62,617 bases of DNA, taken from contig JAOIPS010000005.1 of the NCBI GenBank assembly GCA_028141225.1, positions 1 through 62,617 on the forward strand, read 5' to 3'. This document shows positions 7,897 to 15,529 of this stretch, in pieces. Made by a program: the position numbers and the translations under genes. The notes under the pieces were generated by a model, which was given only the letters and a program-made list of their open reading frames with translations, was not told where the DNA came from and did no database searches. Positions within the stretch are counted from its first letter, which is position 1; each line of letters begins with the position of its first letter. The stretch is from Prochlorococcus sp. AH-736-L23. GTDB lineage: Bacteria; Cyanobacteriota; Cyanobacteriia; PCC-6307; Cyanobiaceae.

Positions 7897-8346
7897 TTAT
7901 TGATTTTGAATTTCCTTAAGTACTCTAATAGCCTCTTTAATGTGTTCAGGACCATTCAATAAATCTCTAAAAATATGCCTAACTGTCCCTTTGCGATCAA
8001 TAACGTAAGTTACCCTACCATCCATAAAACCTAATACTTTAGGAACTTTAAAAGTTTTCCTAAGAGAGTCATTCGTATCGCAAAGTAATGGATATTGTAA
8101 TTTATTTTTATTAGCAAATGCCAAATGACTTGAAGTACTTCCATTACTTACTCCCCAAACTTGTGCACCTAATACTTTAAATAAGTCATATTTATCTCTA
8201 AATCCACAAACTTCTATAGTGCACCCCGGCGTATCATCTTTTGGATAAAAAAACAAAACAAGAGGATTTTTTAAACCCTTATTTGATCTTTTAACTCCAT
8301 TTTGATCCAGTAAAGAAAATTCTGGAATTTTATCTCCAATCTGCAC
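7897..8346 (-). CDS. bcp: Peroxiredoxin Q / bacterioferritin comigratory protein
   Basis: A 149-residue thiol peroxidase that reduces hydrogen peroxide and lipid peroxides. It has the PrxQ active site YPKDDTPGCTIEVC, with peroxidatic Cys42 and resolving Cys47 five residues later, which defines the BCP/PrxQ subgroup. The start is GTG at 8346. Length is typical (about 150). It would protect thylakoid components from photo-oxidative damage. Confidence 0.94.
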   Translation of the reverse strand: MQIGDKIPEFSLLDQNGVKRSNKGLKNPLVLFFYPKDDTPGCTIEVCGFRDKYDLFKVLGAQVWGVSNGSTSSHLAFANKNKLQYPLLCDTNDSLRKTFKVPKVLGFMDGRVTYVIDRKGTVRHIFRDLLNGPEHIKEAIRVLKEIQNQ

Positions 8347-8495
8347 AGTAATTCTTATAAAGTTCCATATTAGAGGTTAATATGTTTTTTTTGTGGCCTT
8401 AAAGTAAATAACTGATATTAAATTCAGTTTTTTTGTTTTAAAAGATACTAAAAAATTATTGAAATAAACTAGGGTGAATTTATTAATTCAATATT

Positions 8496-8630
8496 ATGGA
8501 ATTAATAATTTATATTTTTTTATTTCTTATTCTTTTTTTGGGAGTTATTTTTAATTTAAAAATAACTAATTTTAAAAAAGTTAGAGAAATAAGAAACAAA
8601 GCTAAAGATTATTCAAAAAAGAATAATTAA
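8496..8630 (+). CDS. Single-helix membrane micro-protein (44 aa)
   Basis: ATG at 8496 encodes MELIIYIFLFLILFLGVIF, one long N-terminal helix followed by a strongly basic tail (FKKVREIRNKAKDYSKKNN), ending 8630. Charge placement predicts the tail in the cytoplasm. No family is recognised. It has the same architecture as the gene at 5499. Confidence 0.45.
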   Translation: MELIIYIFLFLILFLGVIFNLKITNFKKVREIRNKAKDYSKKNN

Positions 8631-8646
8631 ATATATGGTGCTAAAA

Positions 8647-8880
8647 TTAAAATTCAATTTTTTCATTTGGAGTAAATACTGAGCAATATTTTTTCACTAG
8701 TTCCTTTGGCTGAATAGTGGAAGAATTCGTTAATTTTAGTTTTTCTATAGTCTCATTAGCATTAATCTCACCCAGTCGATATCTTGCACACGTATCCAAT
8801 ACTTTAAACATTTTTGTGGTAACGGCTTCAGCTGGATAAATTAGAAAAAATAGGTAAAAAACAACAAATAAGTACTTCAT
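8647..8880 (-). CDS. Small secreted hypothetical protein (77 aa)
   Basis: The N-terminus MKYLFVVFYLFFLIYPAEA is a clear signal peptide with a probable AxA-like cleavage near residue 19. The mature part is about 58 residues with two cysteines (DTCARY and KKYCSVF), which could form a disulfide in the periplasm. The ATG is at 8880. The function is unknown. Confidence 0.65.
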   Translation of the reverse strand: MKYLFVVFYLFFLIYPAEAVTTKMFKVLDTCARYRLGEINANETIEKLKLTNSSTIQPKELVKKYCSVFTPNEKIEF

Positions 8881-8918
8881 TTTTTTAAGATAGTAGATAT
8901 TCAGCGAATAGTTTTAAT

Positions 8919-8950
8919 AATTTAGAAAAAAATTAATTTAGAAAAAAATT
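8919..8950. repeat. 16-bp perfect tandem duplication
   Basis: Two adjacent identical copies (8919-8934 and 8935-8950) of AATTTAGAAAAAAATT, upstream of the secreted small protein on minus and the micro-protein at 9058 on plus. Probably a slippage product. Confidence 0.85.
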
Positions 8951-9057
8951 AAATTTAATAGAATAATCTAATTTGAGTTGAATCTAAGCTTTCTATAAAA
9001 CAATAATAAAAGAAATTAAGATAAAATAAGTGATAGCAATAAATAATCTCGGTAAAA

Positions 9058-9195
9058 ATGAGAAAATTAATAGATAAACATAAAACTCTTATAAATTGGT
9101 ACCAAAAAAAATTCAAATTGACTGACTATCAATTACTTTGGTTAGTTTTTTTTAAAGGAGTATTAATAACAATAATATTTTTCAAAATTTTTTAA
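9058..9195 (+). CDS. Small hypothetical protein with C-terminal helix (45 aa)
   Basis: ATG at 9058 encodes MRKLIDKHKTLINWYQKKF and ends at 9195. A basic amphipathic N-terminal half is followed by one hydrophobic helix (LLWLVFFKGVLITIIFF). It lies upstream of tatA on the same strand with 90 bp between them. The function is unknown. Confidence 0.45.
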   Translation: MRKLIDKHKTLINWYQKKFKLTDYQLLWLVFFKGVLITIIFFKIF

Positions 9196-9285
9196 TATTA
9201 ATAAAGCTATTACGAGAATGAAATTTTCACATGATTTGACTATATTTAATAGTAGATTTCCTAATTAGTTTAATAGTTATCAGCT

Positions 9286-9552
9286 ATGAATATTTTTGGT
9301 GTAGGTTTGCCTGAAGTTACTGTAATACTTATCTTAGCTCTTTTAATTTTTGGTCCAAAAAAGCTTCCAGAATTAGGAAAACAGCTTGGTAAAACTTTGA
9401 AAAGTCTTAAAAAAGCGTCGAATGAATTTCAAAATGAAATCGATCAAGTTATGAACGAAGAAGATAAAGATGAATCTCCTAAATCTATAGAAAGCAATCA
9501 AAAAAATGAAATTAACCAAGAAAAAATAAATTCAGAAAACAGCAACAACTAA
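9286..9552 (+). CDS. tatA: Twin-arginine translocase subunit TatA
   Basis: An 88-residue pore-forming Tat component. The N-terminal transmembrane helix (about 4-19, GLPEVTVILILALLIF) leads into the diagnostic FGPKKLPELGKQLGKTLKSL hinge and amphipathic helix, then a disordered acidic tail. It would oligomerise with TatC to export folded proteins across the thylakoid or plasma membrane. TatA and TatB are hard to tell apart here; the length favours TatA. The next gene follows after 4 bp. Confidence 0.9.
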   Translation: MNIFGVGLPEVTVILILALLIFGPKKLPELGKQLGKTLKSLKKASNEFQNEIDQVMNEEDKDESPKSIESNQKNEINQEKINSENSNN

Positions 9553-9556
9553 TATC

Positions 9557-9949
9557 TTGGATAGGCCCATAACCCCCATAGACGAATTTGAAAGAGCATT
9601 AGATAAAGCAGCTCTTACTAAAGAAGAATATGAATTAATAGATTACATCCGCTATACAGGTGTTTTTACGCAACCTAGTCTTATTAAAGATTTAAAAAGG
9701 CCATCAAAACCTCCTCTTCTGTCAGTTCTATGTCAAATTTGCAGGAAAATTGGTTCGGAGATGCCAGATCATTTCAAAAAAGTAATTGAGTGGTCAATTG
9801 AAATAAGTGATCATGATACAAAATGGGATGCTCATCTAATTTGCGCAGAAGCATTGAATATAGACAAGATCCCATTAAGTCCTGTTCATAGAACAACTCT
9901 ATTTGATGTTCTTGTTGTACACAAAGAATTATTTCTTGGATTTGATTAA
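9557..9949 (+). CDS. Hypothetical protein (130 aa, TTG start)
   Basis: The frame opens with TTG at 9557 (MDRPITPIDEFERALDKAAL), 4 bp after tatA, and runs 130 residues without a membrane segment. The interior LLSVLCQICRKIGSEMPDHF and the DTKWDAHLICAEALN segment look well folded. I do not recognise the family. Close packing suggests co-transcription with tatA. Confidence 0.65.
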   Translation: MDRPITPIDEFERALDKAALTKEEYELIDYIRYTGVFTQPSLIKDLKRPSKPPLLSVLCQICRKIGSEMPDHFKKVIEWSIEISDHDTKWDAHLICAEALNIDKIPLSPVHRTTLFDVLVVHKELFLGFD

Positions 9950-9955
9950 ATTTAA

Positions 9956-10273
9956 TTAATCATCTAACGGCACGGAATCAGTATCTATAACTTCCGAATC
10001 ATCATAATTGTTTATTTTATTTTCTATCCAGTTATTTATATAACTAACTAAAGGCAATGAACCTCTAAAAATAAAAATAGAAGTAGGCAAAGCGCTTAAT
10101 AAACCGACTAAAGGACTTTTAAAAAGTAATCTTCCGGCTTTAATGTTAAATAAAATAATAAGCGCTGACGGAACTATAACTTTAACTACTGTTTTGAGCG
10201 CCTCAAGCCAACCAACACGATATGTCCACCATATTAAAATTACGCCAACTATATAGAGGAATAGATAAGTCAT
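9956..10273 (-). CDS. Hypothetical membrane protein (105 aa)
   Basis: 105 residues with hydrophobic stretches at about 3-17, 29-45 and 55-70, and an acidic C-terminus (DDSEVIDTDSVPLDD). It is convergent with the preceding gene (6 bp between stops). No family is recognised. Confidence 0.6.
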   Translation of the reverse strand: MTYLFLYIVGVILIWWTYRVGWLEALKTVVKVIVPSALIILFNIKAGRLLFKSPLVGLLSALPTSIFIFRGSLPLVSYINNWIENKINNYDDSEVIDTDSVPLDD

Positions 10274-10364
10274 AAAAATAGTATAATAATTATCTATTTA
10301 TCTTGTTCTTACTAAGAAAAAGATTTTATAAATTTTTTTAACATCAATCAATCAAGTTCTAGTA

Positions 10365-10580
10365 ATGAGTTTTTCTGAAATAAGAAAATTTTTAATCAAG
10401 ATGCAATCGGATGAAGACTTAAAAAAGCAGGTTACTACATCCTCTACAGCAGATGATGTAGCCCTGATAGGTCAACGCTTAGGTTATGACTTTTCAGGAG
10501 ATGATCTCTTAAGATTTAATGGACAAAAAGTTGATAAAGTTACCGTAAGAAAGGTAGATCATCCAGGAGAATACCACTAA
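10365..10580 (+). CDS. Nif11-domain-like small protein
   Basis: 71 residues resembling a Nif11 domain: MSFSEIRKFLIKMQSDEDLKK, then DDVALIGQRLGYDFSGDDLLRF, the lA-x-x-x-GY-x-F-x-x-x-x-L pattern. In Prochlorococcus and Synechococcus some Nif11 proteins are leaders of lanthipeptide precursors with a GG-type cleavage site. Here no GG site or core of S, T and C residues follows, and no synthetase is adjacent. It is therefore more likely a stand-alone Nif11-like protein of unknown role. Confidence 0.6.
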   Translation: MSFSEIRKFLIKMQSDEDLKKQVTTSSTADDVALIGQRLGYDFSGDDLLRFNGQKVDKVTVRKVDHPGEYH

Positions 10581-10581
10581 A

Positions 10582-11067
10582 TTAAGACTTAACCCATATT
10601 GCAAGCCCTCCGCCCCTGCCTCGAGCACATAACCAATTATCTTTTGTGCTAATTCCTACAAGTGAGAAAAAAGGCATTTTTTTATCTGCTGGTTTTTTTA
10701 GTTCCTTGTTAAATATTGGAAGACTACTAATACTAATTTTCAATTCTTCAAAATAGAAAACCAATAGAGGTCTTGACCCTTTTAATTCTGCCATACCTAT
10801 AAAACTGATATTTAACAATCCGAAATTAATTGAATTTTTTATTTCATAATTAATTTGATCCTCTTTATTTTTACTTTTTAATTCGAGTCTTGCCGACAAT
10901 ACTTGGAGAATCGAACTGGGTATTTTTTTGATTTCATCTGACTCCTTTCCCCATACATACTTAAACTTCCAAATTCCTAATAATTCCTCATATACAATTC
11001 CGCTACAATTTTTTTGAGAATTTTTTTCTAATAGCTTTATCTCATTAATATCAGGAAAGTTTTGCAT
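10582..11067 (-). CDS. Hypothetical protein, possibly fibrillin/PAP-like beta-barrel
   Basis: I start at the ATG at 11067 (MQNFPDINEIKLLEKNSQ), 161 residues; the frame extends 8 codons further only to a TTG. It is rich in beta-type segments and ends NWLCARGRGGGLAIWVKS. The closing RGRxGxLxxWV pattern is reminiscent of plastid-lipid-associated fibrillins, but the resemblance is weak. It is convergent with the Nif11-like gene, only 1 bp between stops. Confidence 0.6.
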   Translation of the reverse strand: MQNFPDINEIKLLEKNSQKNCSGIVYEELLGIWKFKYVWGKESDEIKKIPSSILQVLSARLELKSKNKEDQINYEIKNSINFGLLNISFIGMAELKGSRPLLVFYFEELKISISSLPIFNKELKKPADKKMPFFSLVGISTKDNWLCARGRGGGLAIWVKS

Positions 11068-11183
11068 AATAGATTTTAATCTAAGAAACAAATACTAAGA
11101 TAACTTCACAAAAAATGTTCTTAGTTAAAAAATCTCTCCAAAAAGATTTCTTTGTTTCAATATATTTCCAAGAAAATAAATTT

Positions 11184-11351
11184 ATGGCACACATAAGGAA
11201 CAAGATCTCGTTAATATGTTTACATAAAGTAACTAAACCAATGGATTTTATCTCTAAAAGTCAAGGATACATACCTCTTAAAGCAGTTCCTTACATATTC
11301 TTCCTAGCTGTTGTACTAAGTATTACAACTTCAACTAATACATTTGTCTAA
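11184..11351 (+). CDS. Small membrane hypothetical protein (55 aa)
   Basis: I choose the ATG at 11184 (MAHIRNKISLICLHKVTK); an in-frame ATG at 11115 would add 23 residues of lower coding quality. One transmembrane helix occurs near the C-terminus (AVPYIFFLAVVLSITTS). It precedes the carotenoid isomerase-like gene by 41 bp. The function is unknown. Confidence 0.45.
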   Translation: MAHIRNKISLICLHKVTKPMDFISKSQGYIPLKAVPYIFFLAVVLSITTSTNTFV

Positions 11352-11392
11352 AACAAATTAGTTTTTTACTAGAAGAGTAAAGTTAATATTTA

Positions 11393-12922
11393 ATGGATAA
11401 TTATGATGTTGTAGTAATTGGAAGTGGAATAGGTGGATTATGTTGCGGTTCGATTCTCGCTTTATCAGGTAAAAAGGTACTTATATGTGAAGCACATACA
11501 GAACCTGGAGGTGTTGCACATAGTTTCAATAGAAAAGGTTACACTTTCGAATCAGGTCCTTCATTGTGGAGTGGAATAGGTAAATGGCCGACAACTAATC
11601 CCTTAGGGCAAATTCTTAAATTGCTTGATGAAGAAGTTGAACTATTTCAATACAAAGGTTGGAGAGTAATTGTCCCAGAAGGTAATTTCAATCTTAATGT
11701 GGGAGAAGAACCCTTTAAACAAACAATTAAAACTTTAAGAGGTGAGAAATCTGTTAAAGAATGGGAATTATTTATTTCAAAAATAAAACCCCTGAGCCAA
11801 ATCATAAATGAAATACCTTTACTTTCATTTTCTCCCGAATCAATAAATTTCTTAGATCTTATAAAGATAACCTCAAAATTTTTACCCAATATCAAGCAAA
11901 TACCAAAAATTAATAAGGGCTTTGGGAATTTAGTAAATAATCATCTAGAGGATCCTTTTCTCAGAAATTGGGTTGATTTATTGAGCTTTTTGATAAGTGG
12001 TATGTCAATGCATGATACAAATACAGCTGCGATGGCCACTTTATTTAACGAATGGTTTGAACCAAATTCATACCTTGAATACCCTAAAGGAGGTAGTGAA
12101 TCTATCGTAAAAGCCTTAATTAATGGATTTAAAAAAAATGGAGGAGAATTAATTCTCTCTTCGAGAGTAAAGACAATTAACTTCAATAACAATTTAGCGA
12201 CAGGTATAACTCTTAATAATGGTTCTAGTTATAGTAGTGAATTTGTTGTCTCGAATACTGATATTTGGAATTTAAAGAAGTTAATTCCAAATGAAATTTC
12301 AAAAAAATGGAATGCAAAAGTTTTGCACCCTAATAAATGTGATTCGTTCCTTCATATACATCTAGGTTTTGATGCTGATGGTCTTGAAGATTTGCCAATA
12401 CATGCGATACATGTTGATGAGTGGGAAAAAGGTATAACCGCAGAAAGAAATATAGCCGTATTTTCAATTCCCTCTGTTTTAGATAAAGATATGGCCCCTA
12501 AAGGGAAACATGTTCTTCATGGATATACTCCAGCAAATGAACCCTGGGAAATTTGGGAAAACCTAAATCCAAAGGAATTAGAATATAGAAATTTGAAAGA
12601 AGAAAGATGTTCAATATTCCTTACTGCAGTTCGAAAATTCATCCCTGATATAGATGAAAGGATTGATTTAAAGATGCTAGGAACCCCAATCACTCATAAA
12701 AAATTCACCAATACCTATTGCGGTAGTTACGGTCCTGCATTATCTGCAGCACAAGGTCTTTTTCCAGGCTGCAAAACTCCAGTGAAAAATTTATTTACTT
12801 GCGGTGCAAGTACATTTCCAGGTATTGGAATTCCTGCTGTTTCAGCAAGTGGAGCTTACGCAGCTGAAAAAATTATTGGTAAAAAAGAATTTAAAACTCT
12901 TCTTAAGAAAATAAATTTATGA
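11393..12922 (+). CDS. FAD-dependent oxidoreductase, carotenoid isomerase (CrtH)/phytoene desaturase-like
   Basis: A 509-residue flavoprotein. The dinucleotide-binding fold opens at once: VVVIGSGIGGLCCG (7-20) followed by the acidic strand end LICEAHTEPGG. The GGVAHSFNRKGYTFESGPSLW region and the C-terminal FTCGASTFPGIGIPAVSASG motif are typical of the CrtI/CrtISO branch. Such enzymes isomerise or desaturate carotenoid precursors, or act on related isoprenoids, at membranes. Which reaction this one carries out cannot be told from sequence alone. Length is normal. Confidence 0.8.
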   Translation: MDNYDVVVIGSGIGGLCCGSILALSGKKVLICEAHTEPGGVAHSFNRKGYTFESGPSLWSGIGKWPTTNPLGQILKLLDEEVELFQYKGWRVIVPEGNFNLNVGEEPFKQTIKTLRGEKSVKEWELFISKIKPLSQIINEIPLLSFSPESINFLDLIKITSKFLPNIKQIPKINKGFGNLVNNHLEDPFLRNWVDLLSFLISGMSMHDTNTAAMATLFNEWFEPNSYLEYPKGGSESIVKALINGFKKNGGELILSSRVKTINFNNNLATGITLNNGSSYSSEFVVSNTDIWNLKKLIPNEISKKWNAKVLHPNKCDSFLHIHLGFDADGLEDLPIHAIHVDEWEKGITAERNIAVFSIPSVLDKDMAPKGKHVLHGYTPANEPWEIWENLNPKELEYRNLKEERCSIFLTAVRKFIPDIDERIDLKMLGTPITHKKFTNTYCGSYGPALSAAQGLFPGCKTPVKNLFTCGASTFPGIGIPAVSASGAYAAEKIIGKKEFKTLLKKINL

Positions 12923-13038
12923 ATCAATTTATTTTTATAACTCTACAAACACTTAGTTAAGAAATAAGAATAAAGAAAGCAAAAACGTTCAATAGTGATA
13001 ATCTTTATCTGAACATAAACTTAACTTATAGCTCTTAT

Positions 13039-13242
13039 ATGTTTTTCTTATCAATTCCTCAAGCCTGGCATTTAGTTGGCACTTGGTCAGAACAACTTCC
13101 AAACGAGTCAAATCTTATAGGAATGGGCCAAACAGAATTAATGATGACTTTGCATTCAATATTCGTTCCACTCTTACTTGTAATTTCATATTACTTATTC
13201 AATAGACTTAATAAAAAAGAATCAAAGAAAATTAAAGGATGA
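13039..13242 (+). CDS. Small membrane hypothetical protein (67 aa)
   Basis: 67 residues, MFFLSIPQAWHLVGTWSEQL, with one clear helix (LHSIFVPLLLVISYYLF) and a lysine-rich tail. It may belong to picocyanobacterial lineage-specific proteins; I do not recognise it. It is convergent with the next gene, with 11 bp between the two stops. Confidence 0.5.
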   Translation: MFFLSIPQAWHLVGTWSEQLPNESNLIGMGQTELMMTLHSIFVPLLLVISYYLFNRLNKKESKKIKG

Positions 13243-13253
13243 TCGTTTAAGGT

Positions 13254-13544
13254 TTATTTAGCTGAACTTCTTCTAACTACTTTTCTGCCTGTAGAAGTAT
13301 CAACTCCGCTTGAATCTTTAGTTTGTGAATTAGTTTCAACATTATCAATATCACTCTTATCCATTTCTGCGCAAACACCAACTACCATGGCAGCTTGCAT
13401 TTGATCTGGCAAATCTCCAATAGTTAATAAGGCCTTTAAAACTAATTGCAGTCGAGTTTGCCGATCTATCTCAGGTCTTAGTTTTTTAACGGTATTCCAA
13501 AGTTCTTGGGTAACTTCTTTTAAAAGTTCTCGATCTACAGCCAA
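13254..13544 (-). CDS. Conserved-looking hypothetical protein (96 aa)
   Basis: 96 residues starting with TTG at 13544 (MAVDRELLKEVTQELWNTVK). A helical N-terminal domain (residues 1-62, including RQTRLQLVLKALLTIGDLPDQ) precedes a low-complexity S, T and K tail ending KVVRRSSAK. No membrane segment. The function is unknown. Confidence 0.6.
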   Translation of the reverse strand: MAVDRELLKEVTQELWNTVKKLRPEIDRQTRLQLVLKALLTIGDLPDQMQAAMVVGVCAEMDKSDIDNVETNSQTKDSSGVDTSTGRKVVRRSSAK

Positions 13545-13634
13545 ATTAAATCCTTCTTGTATTTCTACTAATCTAACAAAAAATTGGATCTCGTAAAATA
13601 ATATTCAATAAAAAGATTGTTAGTTAATATTTTT

Positions 13635-13841
13635 CTATCCGAATACAAGTTGCATTTGTTGATGCAATTCACTCTTCTCTTTCAAAAGTTTATCTTTTTC
13701 AATTTTATTTAGAGTAAAAGTTCTATAAAATTTTTTTTGAATCTTTATCGGAGTATTTTCAAACTTTACATTTTTGCTTATTAGAGAATTCCACTCTTTT
13801 GAATTGAAAGGGGCATAAGGAGAAGATGAAATCAATTTCAT
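13635..13841 (-). CDS. Small hypothetical protein (68 aa)
   Basis: 68 residues from the ATG at 13841 (MKLISSSPYAPFNSKEWNSL), basic and soluble, with a helical, charged C-terminus (LNKIEKDKLLKEKSELHQQM). An 18-bp perfect palindrome lies 16 bp upstream of its start and may be its operator. Confidence 0.5.
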   Translation of the reverse strand: MKLISSSPYAPFNSKEWNSLISKNVKFENTPIKIQKKFYRTFTLNKIEKDKLLKEKSELHQQMQLVFG

Positions 13842-14140
13842 ATCTTAATAATACATCTGTACTAATATTAGTACATCTTTACTATTACGCAACAACTGTA
13901 TCGACTTTTCTTAATTTTGAAGTGTCTTTAAAAATAGATTGTTTTTTTTTATCTAATTTTTAGGAATTATAAGATTGATAAATGTATAAAAGTATCATAA
14001 GTAACTTATTGATCCCTTTTTTTAGTGTCTTAAGACTTTTCTTGCTTAAAACCTCTTAAAATAGTTAATTTGTTGAAATTAACATTGACAAGATATAGTT
14101 AGTAATCCTTCCTATAAAAAGAATAATGAAATAATCAAAA
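13842..14140. other. Intergenic region with palindrome between divergent genes
   Basis: 299 bp with no convincing ORF. It holds the palindrome at 13858-13875 and AT-rich sequence that should contain promoters for both flanking genes. A T-rich stretch lies near 13940-13950. I see no structured RNA. Confidence 0.5.
13858..13875. promoter_or_regulatory. 18-bp perfect palindrome, possible operator
   Basis: TGTACTAATATTAGTACA is a perfect inverted repeat without a spacer. It lies 17 bp upstream of the minus-strand start at 13841. GTAC half-sites recall cyanobacterial LexA boxes, but those have the half-sites 4 bp apart and here they are 8 apart, so another dimeric repressor is more likely. Confidence 0.45.
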
Positions 14141-14449
14141 ATGCTCATTAGTAATGCAAAAAGACTCAAGATCCAAGGGATAATTAAAAGAATTGCTCAA
14201 GATAAATCAATTACATTAGAAGAAAGGATATATGTTGAGAAATTTGCACGCCATAATTCGACAATTTCTCTTTGGCTGAAAAAAGCTAACAGCTTTAGAA
14301 GGAATGGTACAAAAAACGATGGGGGGATTGATTACCTAATACAATCATTTGGGATAGATGGATTAGATAAAGAAAATCATTTCAACCCAAATGAAGATGA
14401 TATATCAGATTGGTTTGGCGGTGCTCCTGGTTGGCTAAGGAGAAGCTAG
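14141..14449 (+). CDS. Hypothetical protein (102 aa) with WFGGAPGW C-terminus
   Basis: 102 residues, MLISNAKRLKIQGIIKRIAQ, helical and basic N-terminal half followed by an acidic linker and the ending DWFGGAPGWLRRS. The conserved-looking tail suggests a binding peptide. No membrane segment. The function is unknown. Confidence 0.6.
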   Translation: MLISNAKRLKIQGIIKRIAQDKSITLEERIYVEKFARHNSTISLWLKKANSFRRNGTKNDGGIDYLIQSFGIDGLDKENHFNPNEDDISDWFGGAPGWLRRS

Positions 14450-14722
14450 ATTCATTAATTATTCAATTTACCCAGGCTATCCTACACAAATATATACTCA
14501 TAAAAGATATAGTTACCCAAAAAAACCATGGTATAAATTTAATCGGCACTAAATATTTTTTTGAAAAGGTTTTCATATTAATTTTTCTTTTAGATTATTT
14601 CTTCCTTACCGTTTTTGAGAATAGGTTTAATTGCTCTATTTATTAATTAAACAATATTCGAAACCTCAAAGAGGTTAAATCACTTTAAGTAGGTAAAGCT
14701 AATCAGCCTTAATCATCATAAT
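14450..14722. other. Intergenic region without a supported gene
   Basis: 273 bp. A 78-codon frame across its left part overlaps the previous gene and has poor composition, so I do not call it. A short hairpin AACCTC-AAA-GAGGTT (14662-14676) may be a weak terminator; it lacks a good T run. Confidence 0.4.
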
Positions 14723-14863
14723 CTAAGCAACTTTATTTTTAATTTTGCTTGTAAAATTTACTATTTTTGCCTCATCATGGTCATAATCATTCCAATATTT
14801 AATAAGTCTTTCTAATTCATCAATCCTCTTTTTGGCATTTGCAATTTTTTCGGTAGTTGTCAT
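14723..14863 (-). CDS. Small coiled-coil-like hypothetical protein (46 aa)
   Basis: ATG at 14863 encodes MTTTEKIANAKKRIDELERL and stops at 14723. It is highly helical and charged, with heptad-like I and L spacing. It is divergent from the PTOX gene, 156 bp away. The function is unknown. Confidence 0.5.
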   Translation of the reverse strand: MTTTEKIANAKKRIDELERLIKYWNDYDHDEAKIVNFTSKIKNKVA

Positions 14864-15019
14864 ATAAAATTTTTTATCTATCCAATTAATGCATGAAAAA
14901 AAAATATTTCAATGGAAATAACAATTTTTAGATTGTAAATATTAATTTTTGGTTAATTACTTCGGTACATTGTAGCCCTCGAGCTGCTAAGTAAATATAC
15001 TTAAAGAAAAACTAAATAT

Positions 15020-15529
15020 ATGAAGAAATTAAATTCTTTGATTTTGAATAGTACAGTTAACATCTTAGACTTTATATACTCCGGTAGATCTTTACAAAGA
15101 TTTTGGGTTTTAGAAGTTATAGCTAGATCACCTTATTTTGCATTTCTTTCTGTTCTTCATTTTAAAGAATCCCTAGGAATTAAAAATGAGAAAACAATGA
15201 TTTTAATGAAAGAGCATTTTTATCAAGCTATTAACGAAACTGAGCATCTTAAAGAAATGGAGAAAAGAGGAGGAGATAGGTTCTGGATTGATAGATTTTT
15301 TGCTAGGCACCTTGTGCTTGTCTATTACTGGATCATGGTTTTTTATTATTTCCTCTCTCCAGCTAATGCTTATGATGTCAACATAAAAATCGAAGAACAT
15401 GCATTTGAAACTTATTCCAAATATTTAATAGATAATCCAAATGATAAAAAAATAAAAGAAATTGCTCAAGATGAATTAAATCATGTCCAAGAACTTAACG
15501 AAGCTTTGTCAATGCTTACTAATGTTTAG
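15020..15529 (+). CDS. ptox: Plastoquinol terminal oxidase (PTOX, alternative oxidase family)
   Basis: A 169-residue di-iron oxidase that passes electrons from plastoquinol to oxygen. All ligand motifs are visible: Glu32 in VLEVIARSPYFAF, Glu73 and His76 in NETEHLKEM, Glu126 in EEHAFETY, and Glu152 and His155 in DELNH. RFFARHLVLVYYWIMVFYYFLSP matches the helix after the second ligand in PTOX. It is much shorter than plant PTOX, lacking the N-terminal and C-terminal extensions. It would relieve over-reduction of the plastoquinone pool in strong light. Its stop overlaps by 4 bp the end of the convergent NdhF-like gene. Confidence 0.9.
   Translation: MKKLNSLILNSTVNILDFIYSGRSLQRFWVLEVIARSPYFAFLSVLHFKESLGIKNEKTMILMKEHFYQAINETEHLKEMEKRGGDRFWIDRFFARHLVLVYYWIMVFYYFLSPANAYDVNIKIEEHAFETYSKYLIDNPNDKKIKEIAQDELNHVQELNEALSMLTNV

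Noticed and set aside
13858..13875. Canonical LexA box
   Set aside because: The GTAC half-sites are 8 bp apart, not the 4 expected, so it does not fit the LexA pattern.
14410..14646. 78-aa frame after the WFGGAPGW protein
   Set aside because: It overlaps the previous gene in another frame and reads as poor-quality coding (many I, F and Y, no motif).
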